64,000 bases of DNA, taken from the NCBI GenBank assembly GCA_963825575.1, contig CAWGUB010000006.1:62001-126000 (forward strand), in the 5' to 3' direction. Each line of letters starts with the position of its first letter. Within the stretch, counting starts at the first letter, position 1. Source of the DNA: JAFDBW01 sp963825575 (GTDB lineage: Bacteria; Desulfobacterota; Desulfuromonadia; Desulfuromonadales; BM103). Positions 1 through 8,309 of this stretch are shown piece after piece. Below the pieces are notes generated by a model. The model did no database searches. It had not been told where the DNA came from and saw only the letters and a program-made list of their open reading frames with translations. The position numbers and the translations under genes were made by a program.

Positions 1-157
1 TGCGGAAATATTCGAGGCGCACTTCCCGCTGTGCGGCCTCCTTTTCCATCGCCGTCAGGCTGGCTTGCATGGCGCTGGCTTTTTTCCGGCAGGATATGGC
101 CCAAACCGAAGCGACGAGGATCAGGACCCCGGCAATGACGAGGATGGCGAGAAGCAT
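1..157 (-). CDS. membrane-anchored coiled-coil protein (5' end only)
   Basis: Reading the minus strand from an ATG at 157 gives a single hydrophobic segment (about residues 2-20, MLLAILVIAGVLILVASVW) followed by a charged, probably helical stretch rich in Ala, Glu and Lys. The frame stays open to the window edge, so only the first 52 residues are visible. The ATG lies two bases after the cinA stop codon, so it is very probably the next gene of the same operon. I do not recognise the family. The layout, one N-terminal transmembrane anchor and then a cytoplasmic coiled coil, is all that can be said. Confidence 0.55.
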   Translation of the reverse strand, partial: MLLAILVIAGVLILVASVWAISCRKKASAMQASLTAMEKEAAQREVRLEYFR

Positions 158-159
158 GG

Positions 160-1413
160 TCAGCTCTCCAGCACCATACCGGAAATCCGGTGCATGGCCT
201 GGCGTCGAAGCCAGTCGAGTGCTGTACAGGCGGTACGCATGCGTACCTGTTCACGGTTGCCGTGGAAATGGAACCTTTCGACACGCTCCCCATAAGGGCC
301 GGCCATGGCTAAAAAGACCGTGCCGACCGGTTTGTCGTCGGTGCCGCCGTCCGGTCCGGCAACGCCGGTCACGGCGAGCCCTATGTCAGTCAGTGATGCA
401 GTTTTTACCCCCCTTGCCATAGCAATCGCGCAGGCTTCGCTGACCGCGCCGTGCTGTTCGAGAATCTCCGCGGGCACGTGCAGACAATCGATTTTTGCCG
501 AATTGGCATAAGTGACGACGCTGCGATCGAGAAAGCTTGACGCTCCGGCCTGGTCAGTGAGCAGCTTGGCAATCAGGCCGCCTGTGCATGATTCGGCGAG
601 TGACAGCGTCAGCCCCGCCGAGATGAGATGCCTGGCCGTTGTTGCCGCAAGGGTCTCGTCGCCAAAGCCGACGACATGCTCCCCAAGTGCTCTCCTGACG
701 ACGACCTCGGCGCGGTCAACCCGTTTTGGAGCATCTTTGCCCTTTGCCCGCAGTTTGACCCGGACCACCGGGAGATCGACATTGAAAGCCAGTTCAACCC
801 CTTCCGGCAGGCAGGCCCTGGTGATCCGCGACTCGATCTCGGGTTCGGGCAAGCCCAGAATTGTGATGGTCTGCTGGCACAACAAGGGTGGGTCGGGAAA
901 GCGGCATAGCAGCGATGGGACGATGTATTCATCAAGCATCGCCAGCATTTCCCGGGGCACCCCCGGCAGGAAATAAAGGTCCGTCTCGTGATGCTGCAGA
1001 TGGAAACCGGGGGCTGTGCCGTTACGGTTGGCAATCACGGTGCTCCTGCCGGGAAGCATGGCCTGCTTCTCGTTGGCGGGAGGCATGTCGCGCTTCATGA
1101 TGCGAAAGCGAGCCCGGATTTGTTGCAGGGCCTTGTCGTTCAGGCTGAGCGACCTGTTGAAGGCTGCAGCTGCAGCCTTGGCGGTCCGGTCATCTTCCGT
1201 CGGGCCAAGCCCGCCGGTTACGACAACCGCGTCGTGGGTTGCGGCCAGGCGTTGCAGCGCAGAAGCGATGTCTGTTGCTCGGTCGCCTACGGTGGCCGCC
1301 TCATGTACCGGCAGTGAATGTCCGATTAACAGCCCTGCGATGGCGGCGGTATTGGTGTCAGCCAGATCACCGTTGAGCAGTTCATCTCCTATGGTAAGGA
1401 TCGCAATTCTCAT
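160..1413 (-). CDS. cinA: CinA-family nicotinamide-nucleotide amidohydrolase
   Basis: This is a 417-residue two-domain CinA protein. The N-terminal MoCF/molybdopterin-binding-like domain (about residues 1-170) starts with the typical ILTIGDELLNGDLADTN and has VTGGLGPTEDD near residue 65. The C-terminal deamidase domain (about 255-410) carries SLAESCTGG and VTGVAGPDGG. Family members deamidate nicotinamide mononucleotide to nicotinate mononucleotide in pyridine nucleotide salvage, and some have ADP-ribose pyrophosphatase activity in the first domain. Length is normal for the full two-domain form. It follows pgpA by 48 bases and is probably co-transcribed with it. That lar genes, whose cofactor is built from nicotinic acid adenine dinucleotide, lie upstream is suggestive but proves no link. 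Confidence 0.93.
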   Translation of the reverse strand: MRIAILTIGDELLNGDLADTNTAAIAGLLIGHSLPVHEAATVGDRATDIASALQRLAATHDAVVVTGGLGPTEDDRTAKAAAAAFNRSLSLNDKALQQIRARFRIMKRDMPPANEKQAMLPGRSTVIANRNGTAPGFHLQHHETDLYFLPGVPREMLAMLDEYIVPSLLCRFPDPPLLCQQTITILGLPEPEIESRITRACLPEGVELAFNVDLPVVRVKLRAKGKDAPKRVDRAEVVVRRALGEHVVGFGDETLAATTARHLISAGLTLSLAESCTGGLIAKLLTDQAGASSFLDRSVVTYANSAKIDCLHVPAEILEQHGAVSEACAIAMARGVKTASLTDIGLAVTGVAGPDGGTDDKPVGTVFLAMAGPYGERVERFHFHGNREQVRMRTACTALDWLRRQAMHRISGMVLES

Positions 1414-1461
1414 CGGGTTCCGGTTTCCGTTCAGATTGATACTGACAGTGCTTTGTCGGTC

Positions 1462-1920
1462 TCAGCCCAGGTTGAATGCCCACAAGGTCAGGCGCAGGGC
1501 AATGGCTGCGTAAATGCCTGCTGCAAAATCATCGAGAACGACGCCGACGCCGTGCTTGAAATTCTTGTCAAGCCACCCTGCAGGTGGCGGTTTGAGAACG
1601 TCGAAAAGTCGGAACCAGAAGAAGCCGATCAACGCCGCGTTCCAGCTCCAAGGCAGAAAAGCAACGGTGACGAGGTAGCCCATCAGTTCATCGATGACAA
1701 TCCGGCCGTCGTCGGCAACGCCGTAGATCTGGCCAGCGGCATCGGCAACCCAGAAGCTCAGGAAGAGCAGGGCGGTCATGGTGACCATGTACAGCCACCA
1801 TGGCCATGCCCCGGTCAGGTAGAAGACCGGAATGCCGGCCAGGGTGCCGAAGGTTCCGGACGCAAACGGGGCATAACCGAGGCCGGCGTTGCTGGCAAGG
1901 AAAAGGGTCAGTTTGCGCAC
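1462..1920 (-). CDS. pgpA: phosphatidylglycerophosphatase A
   Basis: A 152-residue integral membrane protein with about four hydrophobic segments and the PgpA signatures: NAGLGYAPFASGTFGTLAGIP at the N-terminus, VIDELMGYLV near residue 77, FRLFDVLKPPPAG near 105, and GVGVVLDDFAAGI near 126. It removes phosphate from phosphatidylglycerophosphate to give phosphatidylglycerol at the inner membrane. The stop of larC abuts its start (1921/1920), so translation is probably coupled. The acidic residues in DELMG and DDFAAG fit the metal-dependent active site of the family. Length is typical. Confidence 0.94.
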   Translation of the reverse strand: MRKLTLFLASNAGLGYAPFASGTFGTLAGIPVFYLTGAWPWWLYMVTMTALLFLSFWVADAAGQIYGVADDGRIVIDELMGYLVTVAFLPWSWNAALIGFFWFRLFDVLKPPPAGWLDKNFKHGVGVVLDDFAAGIYAAIALRLTLWAFNLG

Positions 1921-3105
1921 TTAATCCTCCAGTCCGAATTGGCGGTTTGCCGTGGCCGTGACGATACGGTAAACGTCCGGCAGAGGGCGTCCGCTGGCTT
2001 TCGCCAGCTGTTGACAGCTGGCATGCTCCGGGGTTATTCGCAGAAGTCGATCTGCTTCGTAGATCAACTTCACTTCAGCGTCGCCAAGACTTGTCCGAAC
2101 CGTTGCCGGTTGTCGTCTCAGCTTCATGCGCCGGGTTTCATGCATGCGTACGCCTATGGCGCTGCTTTCCAGTAAAATTGTCCGTGCCAGAAGCGCCGCA
2201 TCATGGGGCTCGGCAATCACAGTCAGGCGCGTCCCCAGGCGATTCTTTTTCATCTGCAGAGGTGCGAGTGCGGCATCCAGGGCCCCGTCGCTCAGCAGCC
2301 GGTCGATCAGGGAACCCAGCCATTCCGGCGAAGAGTCGTCTATATGGGTTTCGATGACTGAGACGAGATCATGTTCAAGTCCTGAAGCGGGTTCCTGGCG
2401 GCCAATGATACCGCGCAGCAGATTGGGCCGCTCATCCAGGTCCCAGCCACCGACACCGTAACCGATGCGGTCGATGGTCATTTCCGGCATGGGGCCGAAT
2501 TGAGCGATCGTTGCAGCGATGGCTGCCCCTGTTGGCGTCACCAGTTCCCGATTACTGTCTGCGTTGCGGACCGGATGACCTGAAAGAATCTGCAGGGTGG
2601 CCGGTGCCGGTAAGGGAATACTGCCGTGGCTGCCCTGGGTCATGCCGCTGGTCAGCGGTAGCGGAGCACAAAGAACTTCCTGAATTTCGAGCAGGTGCAG
2701 ACCGATGGCGCTGCCGACAATATCAACGATTGCGTCGACGGCGCCGACCTCGTGAAAGTGAACATCATCCAGGTCCACCCGATGAACATGGGCCTCTGCT
2801 TCGCCGAGGCAACGGAAGATGCGGCGCGCCGTGTCTTTCGCCGGATCGGCAAGCGCGCTTTCGGCGATCATGGTGTCGATCCCGGACCAGGTTCGTGACT
2901 TTTGCCCGCCATCACAGATGACCTCGATCCTAGTGCCAGCGATGCCGTGGCGCTTTTCCTGGCGCGGCTCAAACCGGTAGCCGGTCACCGGCAGCTTGTC
3001 CAGTCCTGCCCGGAGGCGCTCCAGGTCAACACCCAGGTCGACCAGCAGGCCGAGCATCATGTCACCGGATATCCCGGAAAAAGTGTCGAGGTAGAGGGTT
3101 GTCAT
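1921..3105 (-). CDS. larC: LarC, nickel insertion protein for the nickel-pincer cofactor
   Basis: A 394-residue LarC (former DUF111/TIGR00299) protein. It begins with YLDTFSGISGDMMLGLLVDLG, contains DDVHFHEVGAVDAIVDIVGS near residue 125, and ends in the C-terminal domain with a DRLLRITPEHASCQQLA stretch. LarC is a CTP-dependent cyclometallase that inserts nickel into the pyridinium bis-thiocarboxylic acid mononucleotide, the last step of nickel-pincer nucleotide synthesis. In Lactobacillus plantarum full-length LarC needs a programmed frameshift; here the whole protein is one uninterrupted frame. It overlaps larB by four bases. Neither larA nor the sulphur transferase larE is in the window. 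Confidence 0.93.
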   Translation of the reverse strand: MTTLYLDTFSGISGDMMLGLLVDLGVDLERLRAGLDKLPVTGYRFEPRQEKRHGIAGTRIEVICDGGQKSRTWSGIDTMIAESALADPAKDTARRIFRCLGEAEAHVHRVDLDDVHFHEVGAVDAIVDIVGSAIGLHLLEIQEVLCAPLPLTSGMTQGSHGSIPLPAPATLQILSGHPVRNADSNRELVTPTGAAIAATIAQFGPMPEMTIDRIGYGVGGWDLDERPNLLRGIIGRQEPASGLEHDLVSVIETHIDDSSPEWLGSLIDRLLSDGALDAALAPLQMKKNRLGTRLTVIAEPHDAALLARTILLESSAIGVRMHETRRMKLRRQPATVRTSLGDAEVKLIYEADRLLRITPEHASCQQLAKASGRPLPDVYRIVTATANRQFGLED

Positions 3106-3860
3106 GTCTCCCGCTTCCGGTTGATGCGGGTTGCGGCAAATGCGGCACCAAAGCCGTTGTCAATGTTGACTACGCTGATTCCCCCGGCGCACGAATTGAG
3201 CATGCCGAGCAGTGCGGCGATGCCGTTGAAAGAGGCGCCGTAGCCGACTGAAGTAGGGACGGCGATCACGGGAACGTCGACCAGCCCGCCGACCACGGAG
3301 GGGAGGGCGCCTTCCATGCCCGCAACGACGATGATCACGGTTGCCTTACAGAGTTCGCCGGTGTGAGCCAGGAGCCTGTGGATACCGGCGACGCCGACGT
3401 CGATCAGTTCCTCAACCTGGTTGTTGAACATCCGTGCGGTTATGACGGCTTCGCGAGCCACCGGCAAGTCCGAGGTACCGGCGCAGATGACCAAGATGTT
3501 GCCCCGACCGAGATCGACAAAGGGCTTTTGCTGCAGGACGAAGGTTCGGGCCTCCGGGTTGTATTCACCCTCCGGGTGGGCATTTGCCAGTAATTTGGCT
3601 TTTTCACTGGAAATTCGGGTAACCAGGACATTTTCGCCGTGGGCGGCCATGTGTTTCACGATTGTCGCAATCTGTTCCGCCGACTTTGCCTCGCCAAGCA
3701 CCACTTCGGGCACGCCCTGGCGCAGGACACGGTGATGATCGATCTTGGCGACGTCGGTCTCCTCGTACGGCAGGGCGCGGAGGCGCTCAAGGCCCTCCTC
3801 GACACTGAGGTCCCCGGTCTGCACGGCAGTCAGTAAGTGCTTTAAATCGTTGATGTCCAT
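3102..3860 (-). CDS. larB: LarB, pyridinium-3,5-biscarboxylic acid mononucleotide synthase
   Basis: A 252-residue LarB protein with a PurE/AIR-carboxylase-like C-terminal half (about 125-245: ILVICAGTSDLPVAREA, VVAGMEGALPSVVGGLV, VPTSVGYGASFNG). LarB carboxylates and hydrolyses nicotinic acid adenine dinucleotide to make the first dedicated intermediate of the nickel-pincer cofactor of lactate racemase and related enzymes. The start has a clear GGAGG seven bases upstream. The stop overlaps the larC start as ATGA, so the two are translationally coupled. It is the first gene of the larB-larC-pgpA-cinA run. Confidence 0.93.
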   Translation of the reverse strand: MDINDLKHLLTAVQTGDLSVEEGLERLRALPYEETDVAKIDHHRVLRQGVPEVVLGEAKSAEQIATIVKHMAAHGENVLVTRISSEKAKLLANAHPEGEYNPEARTFVLQQKPFVDLGRGNILVICAGTSDLPVAREAVITARMFNNQVEELIDVGVAGIHRLLAHTGELCKATVIIVVAGMEGALPSVVGGLVDVPVIAVPTSVGYGASFNGIAALLGMLNSCAGGISVVNIDNGFGAAFAATRINRKRET

Positions 3861-3891
3861 CGTATGGCCTCCGTGCTGCGCTGAAGTTCAC

Positions 3892-3919
3892 ATGTTAGCA
3901 TCCCCAGACGGTTTTTCAA
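3892..3919 (-). promoter_or_regulatory. predicted sigma-70 promoter of the larB operon
   Basis: On the minus strand TTGAAA (3919-3914) and TAACAT (3897-3892) are separated by 16 bases and lie about 30 bases ahead of the larB start. No obvious NikR-type palindrome was seen around it, although NikR is encoded at 39.2 kb. Confidence 0.45.
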
Positions 3920-4342
3920 ATTATTCGCGGCAAGTGATACAATATTAATCATCGGATATTTGAGCTGCTGAGCTGTGTGCCGTTATGGTGAGGCCGTTGG
4001 CCCTCGTACTGTCCGGGCTGTGTGGCATCAAAAGGAATCGGTTGTGATTGATAAATGCCTTGTGCGGTGTCATAAAATGACAAATCTTAAAAACAAACGT
4101 TGTCTTGATGGTGTTTGTTTGCAACTGCCTTTCAAATACCCTTCGAGGCTTTTTCTGTTCGAGTTTTTGGTCTTTCCCTATATTTCGACAAGCAGTGTCT
4201 CACCCTCAACGTTCAAATTCAGTGCGTATTGCACAAGCCTGCTCCTGCAGGCCTTCAGGCTTGTGGTCAGATTTACTTGAATCCCAAACACCTTGGCGGA
4301 TGACGCACCCAAAATCAATTGCCAGTGGCCTGACAAATAGGA
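3920..4342. other. intergenic stretch with no supported gene
   Basis: Between the larB promoter and the 4.35-kb hairpin I see only short, overlapping plus-strand frames (about 60-110 residues) without a family signature or a good ribosome-binding site. A local inverted repeat (GCCTG-CTCCTG-CAGGC) occurs near 4239-4254. Base composition is more AT-rich than in the coding sequence around it. Confidence 0.4.
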
Positions 4343-4378
4343 ATGGCCGCCCATTTCCAGGCGGCCATTTTTCTTACT
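4343..4378. terminator. stem-loop terminator, GGCCGCC/GGCGGCC type
   Basis: A seven-base-pair stem, GGCCGCC pairing with GGCGGCC around CATTTCCA, is followed on the plus strand by ATTTTTCTTA. It lies at the 3' end of the minus-strand alcohol dehydrogenase gene, so it probably works in both directions. It belongs to the same hairpin family as those at 7.57, 8.19, 8.64 and 9.39 kb. Confidence 0.6.
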
Positions 4379-5435
4379 CTGATTTGAGAGAAGCCATATC
4401 GATGGAGAAACGATACTTTACGTCAGACTTCAACAACCGCTCGTAGGCTTCGTTGACCTTCTGCATCGGAATGACTTCTACATCGGAGGTGATGTTGTGT
4501 TCACCGCAGAAATCAAGCATCTCCTGAGTCTCCTTGATGCCACCGATCAGCGACCCTGAGAGGCTTTTGCGACCAAAGATCAGGGCGAAGGCAGAGACCT
4601 GCAGCGGGGTCTCCGGAGCGCCGACCAGGGTCAGGTTGCCGTCGAGGGTAAGCATGCCGAGGTAGGTGTTGATATCGTGATCGGCAGCGACGGTGTCGAG
4701 GATGAAGTCGAAGCTGCCGACATGCTGCTTCATTTCCTCAGGATTTGTGGAGATGATGACCTCGTGGGCGCCGAGGCGCAGGGCGTCCTCTTTCTTTCCC
4801 GGCGAGGTCGTGAAGACCACAACGTGGGCACCGAAAGAGCAGGCGAACTTCACCCCCATGTGGCCCAGACCACCGAGGCCGACAATGCCAACCTTTTTCC
4901 CTTTAAGATCTCCCCAGCGACGCATTGGCGAGTAGGTGGTGATTCCGGCACAGAGCAGCGGCGCCACCCCGGCCAGGTTGAGGTTGCCGGGGATGCGCAA
5001 GACAAATCGTTCATCAACGACAATGCTTTCCGAGTAGCCCCCAAAAGTGACCGGCGCCGTGCCGTGTTTGTCCGGCGAGTTGTAGGTGAAGGTGGCACTG
5101 GGACAGAACTGCTCAACGTTGGCCTGGCAACTGGGGCAGCTGTGGTCCGAGTCGACCAGGCAACCGACCCCGACTATCTGTTCCGGCTTGAAGTTCCTGA
5201 CTTCGCTGCCGACCTTGATGACCCGGCCGACAATTTCGTGCCCCGGCACGCAGGGATAGGTCGTGGGCATAACGCTGCTCCACTCGTTGCGTGCCGTATG
5301 CAGGTCTGAGTGGCAAATGCCGCAAAACAGGATCTCGATCTGCACGTCGTTGGGGGTAGTGTCCCGGCGCGGGACGGTGGTTGAGGTCAGCGGTGAGGTC
5401 GCGCTGGATGCTGAATAGGCTTTGGCTTTGAACAT
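4374..5435 (-). CDS. zinc-dependent NAD(P) alcohol dehydrogenase, YahK/cinnamyl-alcohol type
   Basis: A 353-residue medium-chain dehydrogenase. The catalytic zinc region is FCGICHSDLH (about residues 37-46) and PGHEIVG (about 64-70). A structural-zinc cysteine cluster with CPSC and a further Cys lies near 93-111. The Rossmann glycine motif is GIVGLGGLGHMG (about 183-194), consistent with NAD(P)H binding. Such enzymes reduce aldehydes to alcohols; the subfamily resembles YahK, which prefers NADPH. It stands alone, with a divergent-looking leader and a strong upstream minus-strand terminator, so it has its own promoter. The exact substrate cannot be told from the sequence. Confidence 0.9.
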   Translation of the reverse strand: MFKAKAYSASSATSPLTSTTVPRRDTTPNDVQIEILFCGICHSDLHTARNEWSSVMPTTYPCVPGHEIVGRVIKVGSEVRNFKPEQIVGVGCLVDSDHSCPSCQANVEQFCPSATFTYNSPDKHGTAPVTFGGYSESIVVDERFVLRIPGNLNLAGVAPLLCAGITTYSPMRRWGDLKGKKVGIVGLGGLGHMGVKFACSFGAHVVVFTTSPGKKEDALRLGAHEVIISTNPEEMKQHVGSFDFILDTVAADHDINTYLGMLTLDGNLTLVGAPETPLQVSAFALIFGRKSLSGSLIGGIKETQEMLDFCGEHNITSDVEVIPMQKVNEAYERLLKSDVKYRFSIDMASLKSE

Positions 5436-5564
5436 AGCTGTATCCTTTTGTTAGGGCTCTCAAGCAAACCGAGTTGAAGCATCATTATAACTCCTCCTGA
5501 ATCATTTGCATTACAGCCTGGCAGAGAGGCAAGATCCTTTCTGCCCCTGCTTTGCAAGAAAAAG

Positions 5565-5605
5565 CCCCACAGCCAGGAGGGGGCTGTGGGGCAATGGGTT
5601 CTATG
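5565..5605 (-). terminator. strong intrinsic terminator on the minus strand
   Basis: GCCCCACAGCC and GGCTGTGGGGC form an eleven-base-pair stem around a short loop. On the minus strand it is followed by TTTTTCTT. It lies between the YkgJ-like gene (upstream on this strand) and the alcohol dehydrogenase and probably ends the former transcript. It could also act as an attenuator in a long dehydrogenase leader. Confidence 0.75.
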
Positions 5606-5835
5606 GGGTTTCTCTATGGAGGTAGAACATGAAGAAGTATGTTCTGGTGAATATATTACTCTTTTGGTCAGGTATGTCAACAGAAAAATGCATAAAAAAT
5701 CACCCAAGCTCAATCCCGGGCGGCAATGACTTCCTTCGCTGAAGGGTTTCCCATTGTTTCTATTGATCAGAAACCGATGTTCAGCCCGTGTCGATTTAGT
5801 GGTTGTGCCTTGCTTGATAATATTCAGTCTGCGAT

Positions 5836-6126
5836 CTACAGATGGTCCGCTCGCGCGGCAAGACACTCGTATTCACCCAGCACAAATTCACGGCAAATCC
5901 ATGGCCGCTTCTCGTAGATCGTACAAAACATGGTGTTTCGGTCCAAGGCTTTACACCAGCCATCTTCTAACCGCGCCATGCTTCTCTCTCCCTGAGAATT
6001 TATCTCAGTTAGATGGTCAGGCACTTCGGTGTCGTTAAAGAGCATTGCTTCCTGGCGACAACAGCAGGCCTCACAGTTTGCACAAGTCACTTCGACATCA
6101 GTCAGAGATGTCATTTTGTTTATCAT
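5836..6126 (-). CDS. YkgJ-family cysteine-cluster protein (short)
   Basis: The reading frame (up to 112 residues if started at 6174; 96 from the ATG at 6126) has the cluster CANCEACCCR near its start and later CKAL, FCTIY and RPWICREF, the CxxCxxCC ... C ... C pattern of YkgJ/UPF0153 proteins. These are thought to bind a metal, probably zinc or an Fe-S cluster; their function is unknown. No start has a strong Shine-Dalgarno. I chose 6126 because conservation in the family begins just after it. A second, longer YkgJ protein is at 25.2 kb. Confidence 0.75.
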   Translation of the reverse strand: MINKMTSLTDVEVTCANCEACCCRQEAMLFNDTEVPDHLTEINSQGERSMARLEDGWCKALDRNTMFCTIYEKRPWICREFVLGEYECLAARADHL

Positions 6127-6174
6127 AGATTTCTTTTCTTTATTGATCTCGCTGCCCGTATATTCCGCGCACAT

Positions 6175-6688
6175 TGAGCTTGGTATAACGGGTCAAGCTA
6201 AGCAGGCTGAAGATGATCCTTTTAACCGGGCCAGAAGCCTGGTGGATAAGACCCCTTCGGCTGAATTCTTCTGGCACGTCCTATACACCGCGGGGGTTGA
6301 GACACACAACTTCACCGTCTGGATCGTGGTTGATAGGACATATCGATTGTAGTAATTCAAACATGATCTGACTCTTGCTGCAAGATTTGGTTGAGGGCAA
6401 AGCTGTTTATCTTGCAACGATTCTTATTTATCAGGGTGAGCATTTCGAGTGATTTTGACCGGCCAGAGAGTCTCTGGAACAACTTCTAGGACAGTCGATA
6501 CTTTGACCTCGGATAATGTTGGGCGTATATTGACGTGTATTTAAATTGCTTGGTGAATGAGGATTTAGGGGGGGGATGACCAATTAACTGATAGTCATCC
6601 GTACAACTGCGAGTGGCTTTTTGTGTTTTACTTCATCGGTAGCTGGCTAGTACTTAATTAGGTCGCTACTTTTCCGTCTATTTACTAG
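6175..6688. other. AT-rich intergenic stretch without a supported gene
   Basis: The plus-strand frame that crosses into this stretch from the antisense of the YkgJ gene ends at 6352 with a protein-like tail (FNRARSLVDKTPSAEFF), but it has no start signal of its own and I do not recognise it. The rest shows no coding signal; a G-run occurs at about 6569-6576. Confidence 0.35.
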
Positions 6689-6718
6689 TTGGGCAGAAAG
6701 AGGAGTCTCGCTACCCGA

Positions 6719-7435
6719 ATGAGCAACCGCAAAACTAAACGCCCGATGTCGGAGCCAGAGAAGGAATTCCTCGAAGGGGCCCTAAAAAACTCTAAAACCA
6801 GTGCCCGCCGCTGGAGAATAGCTAGCGTAAACACAGTGCTGCATTATTCTCTATCCATGCTTGCTTTTGTGGTTGTCTGGAAAGTAATTGCATGGGTGGC
6901 GCGGGCCACTTTAAGTGTTGAGATTGGCTGGCACAGTCCCGCGGCAGTTTGGATCGCCGCGTTGGGTGCAGTCGCCTGTGTTCCGCCCGCCATAATTTCC
7001 AGCGCCCGTTGGCTTAAGTCACAGAGCGATATCCGCCCAGGCCTGCGCGCTGATCTCGAAAAGGGATTAGTAACCGAAGAGGCTTATGAGTTCACTTCGA
7101 CCAAAAGGTTTCAGGAGCCGGAACATGGTGGTTTGATCTACTTTCTGCGAACCACCGATGACAAGGTTTTGGTATTATACGACGATGAGAGTCAGGAGCT
7201 AGGGGCACAGGGGGAAAATCCCCTGAACAGCAAATTTCAGCCAAGCACAGAACTCCTTCTAGTCCGTGCTCCACAGACCGGAATTGTTATTAGTAGACAT
7301 TTTTCTGGTTCAGCGCTCGACCCCGGCAAGCCTCTGGAGATATCAGTTGAGCCGCAGGCATGGCCCGAACCGGAAACTTACTGCAAATACCGGTGGGACG
7401 AATTGGAAAAACGCCTCAGTAAAAAAGCAACGTAG
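6719..7435 (+). CDS. hypothetical membrane protein with two N-terminal TM helices
   Basis: A protein of 238 residues from the ATG at 6719 (an in-frame TTG at 6689 would add ten). AGGAG lies 13 bases upstream of the ATG, rather far. Two hydrophobic segments (about residues 38-60, LHYSLSMLAFVVVWKVIAWVA, and 73-95, AAVWIAALGAVACVPPAIISS) are followed by a soluble domain of about 140 residues containing LIYFLRTTDDKVLVLYDDESQ. I do not recognise a family. It has no operon partner and lies among small orphan genes and repeat terminators, which suggests an accessory region. Confidence 0.6.
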   Translation: MSNRKTKRPMSEPEKEFLEGALKNSKTSARRWRIASVNTVLHYSLSMLAFVVVWKVIAWVARATLSVEIGWHSPAAVWIAALGAVACVPPAIISSARWLKSQSDIRPGLRADLEKGLVTEEAYEFTSTKRFQEPEHGGLIYFLRTTDDKVLVLYDDESQELGAQGENPLNSKFQPSTELLLVRAPQTGIVISRHFSGSALDPGKPLEISVEPQAWPEPETYCKYRWDELEKRLSKKAT

Positions 7436-7531
7436 AGAGGATGCCCACCCATGCGCTCAAGCGGACGGGGTGATACTCAGTGGTCCGCGTGGCGTCCCAG
7501 AAAACACGACTGCCTAGACGAAAACAGGCGT
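7436..7531. other. 3' flank of the hypothetical gene, nothing recognised
   Basis: About 100 bases between the stop codon and the first repeat unit, GC-richer than the rest of the region, with no frame that has a start signal. Confidence 0.3.
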
Positions 7532-7604
7532 GTTATTGGTAGAGATATTTAGGACGACAAAATGATGGCCACCTGGATCAATTCCGGGTGGCCACTTTCT
7601 TATG
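7532..7604 (+). repeat. dispersed repeat with terminator hairpin, copy A
   Basis: The copy starts TTATTGGTAGAGATATTTAGG and, after GACGACAAAATGA, runs into the hairpin TGGCCACCTGG/CCGGGTGGCCA (7566-7594) with ACTTTCTTA behind it. Copy B at 8.15 kb matches it at most positions through both parts; copy C at 8.59 kb matches more weakly. It closes the 6719-7435 gene region and looks like an intrinsic terminator. Confidence 0.65.
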
Positions 7605-7820
7605 AGTCAGCATCGATAAGACACAATATGCCTCTCACTTCCTATGTGGGCAACATTCAGTCTAACAGAAGTGTCGAGATTTTTAACATTAACGAGCAAA
7701 GATCTATTTGCTTCCGTTATCTTATTGTTATTACACATTTTATTTTCTTGGTATCAGGATTGCAATATTCAGCTAGCTATAATTGTTGAATCTATTCAAT
7801 CGAATTAATGGAGTGAGGGT

Positions 7821-8060
7821 ATGCGTGGATATGTTTGTCTATCAGTCTTGTTGGGAGTCTTTTTATTCCTGACGGTTCGCTACTCATTTTTGGTGGCGTT
7901 CGGCACCACCTATTTCGCTGTTATGTTGGTAGTTATAGGAACCACTTTTGCGGTACGATACAGTCAAATGAAAAGGTCAAGATCCTTGGTTTGGGATGAT
8001 CAATCGGTTTATCTGGAAGGTCAAGAGCTGATAAAATCTAAAAACCTCCATGCCGCCTGA
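7821..8060 (+). CDS. small hypothetical membrane protein
   Basis: A 79-residue frame with GGAGTGAGGG just upstream of the ATG. Two adjacent hydrophobic segments (about 4-20 and 25-44) are followed by a charged tail containing RYSQMKRSRSLVWDDQSVYLEGQEL. No family is recognised. Size, isolation and position between two repeat terminators are consistent with an accessory small membrane protein. The ribosome-binding site and membrane pattern support it; no homology does. Confidence 0.5.
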   Translation: MRGYVCLSVLLGVFLFLTVRYSFLVAFGTTYFAVMLVVIGTTFAVRYSQMKRSRSLVWDDQSVYLEGQELIKSKNLHAA

Positions 8061-8091
8061 GCATCTTTTTAGCTTGCGTTCTTCAATCGAC

Positions 8092-8124
8092 AGCCCTCAA
8101 TCTTCAGATCGGGGGCTTTCCTCA
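8092..8124 (+). terminator. intrinsic terminator after the small membrane protein
   Basis: AGCCCTC and GATCGGGGGCT form an imperfect stem (8092-8117), followed by TTCCTCATAA. A related hairpin starting GAAAGCCCTCAAT occurs at 11.69 kb. Confidence 0.5.
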
Positions 8125-8152
8125 TAAGTGACGACTTGCGAGAAGAAAACGG

Positions 8153-8219
8153 CTTCTTATTGATAGAGACATTTAGGAAGACAAAATTATGGCCACCTGG
8201 AAACGGGTGGTCTTTTCTG
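8153..8219 (+). repeat. dispersed repeat with terminator hairpin, copy B
   Basis: CTTCTTATTGATAGAGACAT, TTAGGAAGACAAAATTAT, then GGCCACCTGG-AAAC-GGGTGGTC (8191-8212) with TTTTCTG behind it. It is very close to copy A and sits 3' of the 7821-8060 gene, so two terminators lie in tandem there. Confidence 0.65.
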
Positions 8220-8309
8220 TGGTGTGGGATATATGCCATACTAGAGTCGTCATCTGTAGTCCTTATCGTGCTCAAGCAAACGTCAGTTTGAACCCAGGGG
8301 AATAAAGGA

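Noticed and set aside
4200..4300. Possible small RNA at the inverted repeat near 4.24 kb
   Set aside because: The stem is short and no promoter or T-run was found next to it.
6029..6352. 107-residue plus-strand frame overlapping the short YkgJ gene
   Set aside because: Its first half is antisense to the cysteine-cluster gene and no ribosome site precedes it; the tail is mildly protein-like but unrecognised.
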